Shown here: piece after piece, positions 6,105 to 6,242 of the stretch | How the letters are laid out: the number at the start of each line of letters is the position of its first letter | Position numbering within the stretch: the first letter of the stretch is position 1 | Origin: Pseudomonadota bacterium | Lineage (GTDB): Bacteria > Pseudomonadota > Alphaproteobacteria > Rhizobiales > Kaistiaceae | Assembly (NCBI GenBank): GCA_023433185.1 | Contig: JAEZEN010000339.1 | Coordinates: 1-6,242, forward strand | Length of the DNA stretch: 6,242 nt | Direction: 5' to 3' | Program-made: the position numbers and the translations under genes | Notes under the pieces: model-generated | Databases searched by the model: none | Seen by the model: the letters and a program-made list of their open reading frames with translations, nothing else | What the model was told of the DNA's origin: nothing

Positions 6105-6160
6105 TTTGGTCACCCAATTTCCGGCCCGTCCGGGGGACGCGCCGCCTGAGCTCATTTTGC

Positions 6161-6175
6161 CGCGACACTATCACG
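6161..6175 (-). promoter_or_regulatory. Imperfect 15-bp dyad, possible operator
   Basis: On the minus strand CGTGATAGTGTCGCG has dyad symmetry about its central base. Five of the seven position pairs are complementary and the other two are G/T. It overlaps the proximal promoter candidate, a place where a LacI-type or similar sugar repressor would be expected to bind. No regulator gene is in the window, and symmetry this short can arise by chance. Confidence 0.25.
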
Positions 6176-6192
6176 GGGCCGACGAAAGCCAA
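6165..6192 (-). promoter_or_regulatory. Candidate proximal promoter of the ABC operon
   Basis: On the minus strand TTGGCT (6192-6187) and TAGTGT (6170-6165) are separated by 16 bp. Each is only a partial match to the housekeeping consensus (4 of 6 and 3 of 6). Transcription would start near 6158 and leave a leader of about 65 nt. Confidence 0.25.
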
Positions 6193-6211
6193 CCCCGGTG
6201 GCATTTGATTT

Positions 6212-6240
6212 ATGATGGTTTCTGCTCAACGCTGCCTCAA
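6212..6240 (-). promoter_or_regulatory. Candidate distal promoter of the ABC operon in an AT-rich patch
   Basis: On the minus strand TTGAGG (6240-6235) and CATCAT (6217-6212) are separated by 17 bp, with 4 of 6 matches in each box. The region from about 6201 to 6229 is clearly AT-rich against a GC-rich background, which suits a promoter. Start would be near 6204 with a leader of roughly 110 nt. Only one of the two promoter candidates need be real, and the true one may lie beyond the window edge. Confidence 0.3.
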
Positions 6241-6242
6241 AT

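Noticed and set aside
6093..6155. A 21-residue N-terminal extension of the binding protein starting at 6155
   Set aside because: It would place the signal peptide inside the protein, and the ATG at 6092 has a near-ideal ribosome-binding site.

Overview
The window is ordinary chromosomal DNA from a GC-rich (about two-thirds G+C by eye) alphaproteobacterium, most likely of the Hyphomicrobiales (Rhizobiales) type. The evidence is the style of the DnaN protein (N-terminal HVHRVVERRNTIPIL, C-terminal MPMRV), the long antisense open frames typical of high-GC coding DNA, and the type of sugar ABC cassette. The genus cannot be fixed from the sequence alone.

Layout. Bases 1-169 are a leader with no gene I can support. 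Bases 170-1285 on the plus strand carry dnaN, the DNA polymerase III beta sliding clamp, complete at 371 residues. Everything after that is one minus-strand operon that converges on dnaN with a 22-bp gap. Read in the direction of transcription (right to left) it is: a periplasmic substrate-binding protein (6092-4965), a double-cassette ATPase (4896-3343), permease A (3346-2282) and permease B (2273-1308). Bases 6093-6242 hold the 5' leader and probable promoter region. The gene upstream of the operon lies outside the window.

How the parts work together. The four operon genes make one complete CUT2-family (ribose/xylose-type) carbohydrate importer. The exported binding protein captures the ligand. 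Two different permeases probably form the membrane channel as a heterodimer. One polypeptide with two fused nucleotide-binding domains drives transport. The last three genes are tightly coupled: ATPase and permease A overlap by ATGA, and permease B starts 8 bp after permease A with its ribosome-binding site over the previous stop. A strong GC stem-loop lies between the binding-protein gene and the ATPase gene and would allow the binding protein to be made in excess. No kinase, isomerase or regulator is present, so the substrate cannot be named.

Points worth a second look: the second Walker B of the ATPase reads Asn-Asp instead of Asp-Glu, giving one intact and one strongly degraded ATP site. 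Permease B departs from the GGIDLSVGS motif that permease A keeps. The mature binding protein has exactly two cysteines, near its two ends. A TTG start with a strong ribosome-binding site is likely for the ATPase. A perfect 16-bp palindrome fills most of the gap between the converging transcription units. I see no mobile element, CRISPR array, RNA gene or defence system, and nothing that I would call a new biological system.
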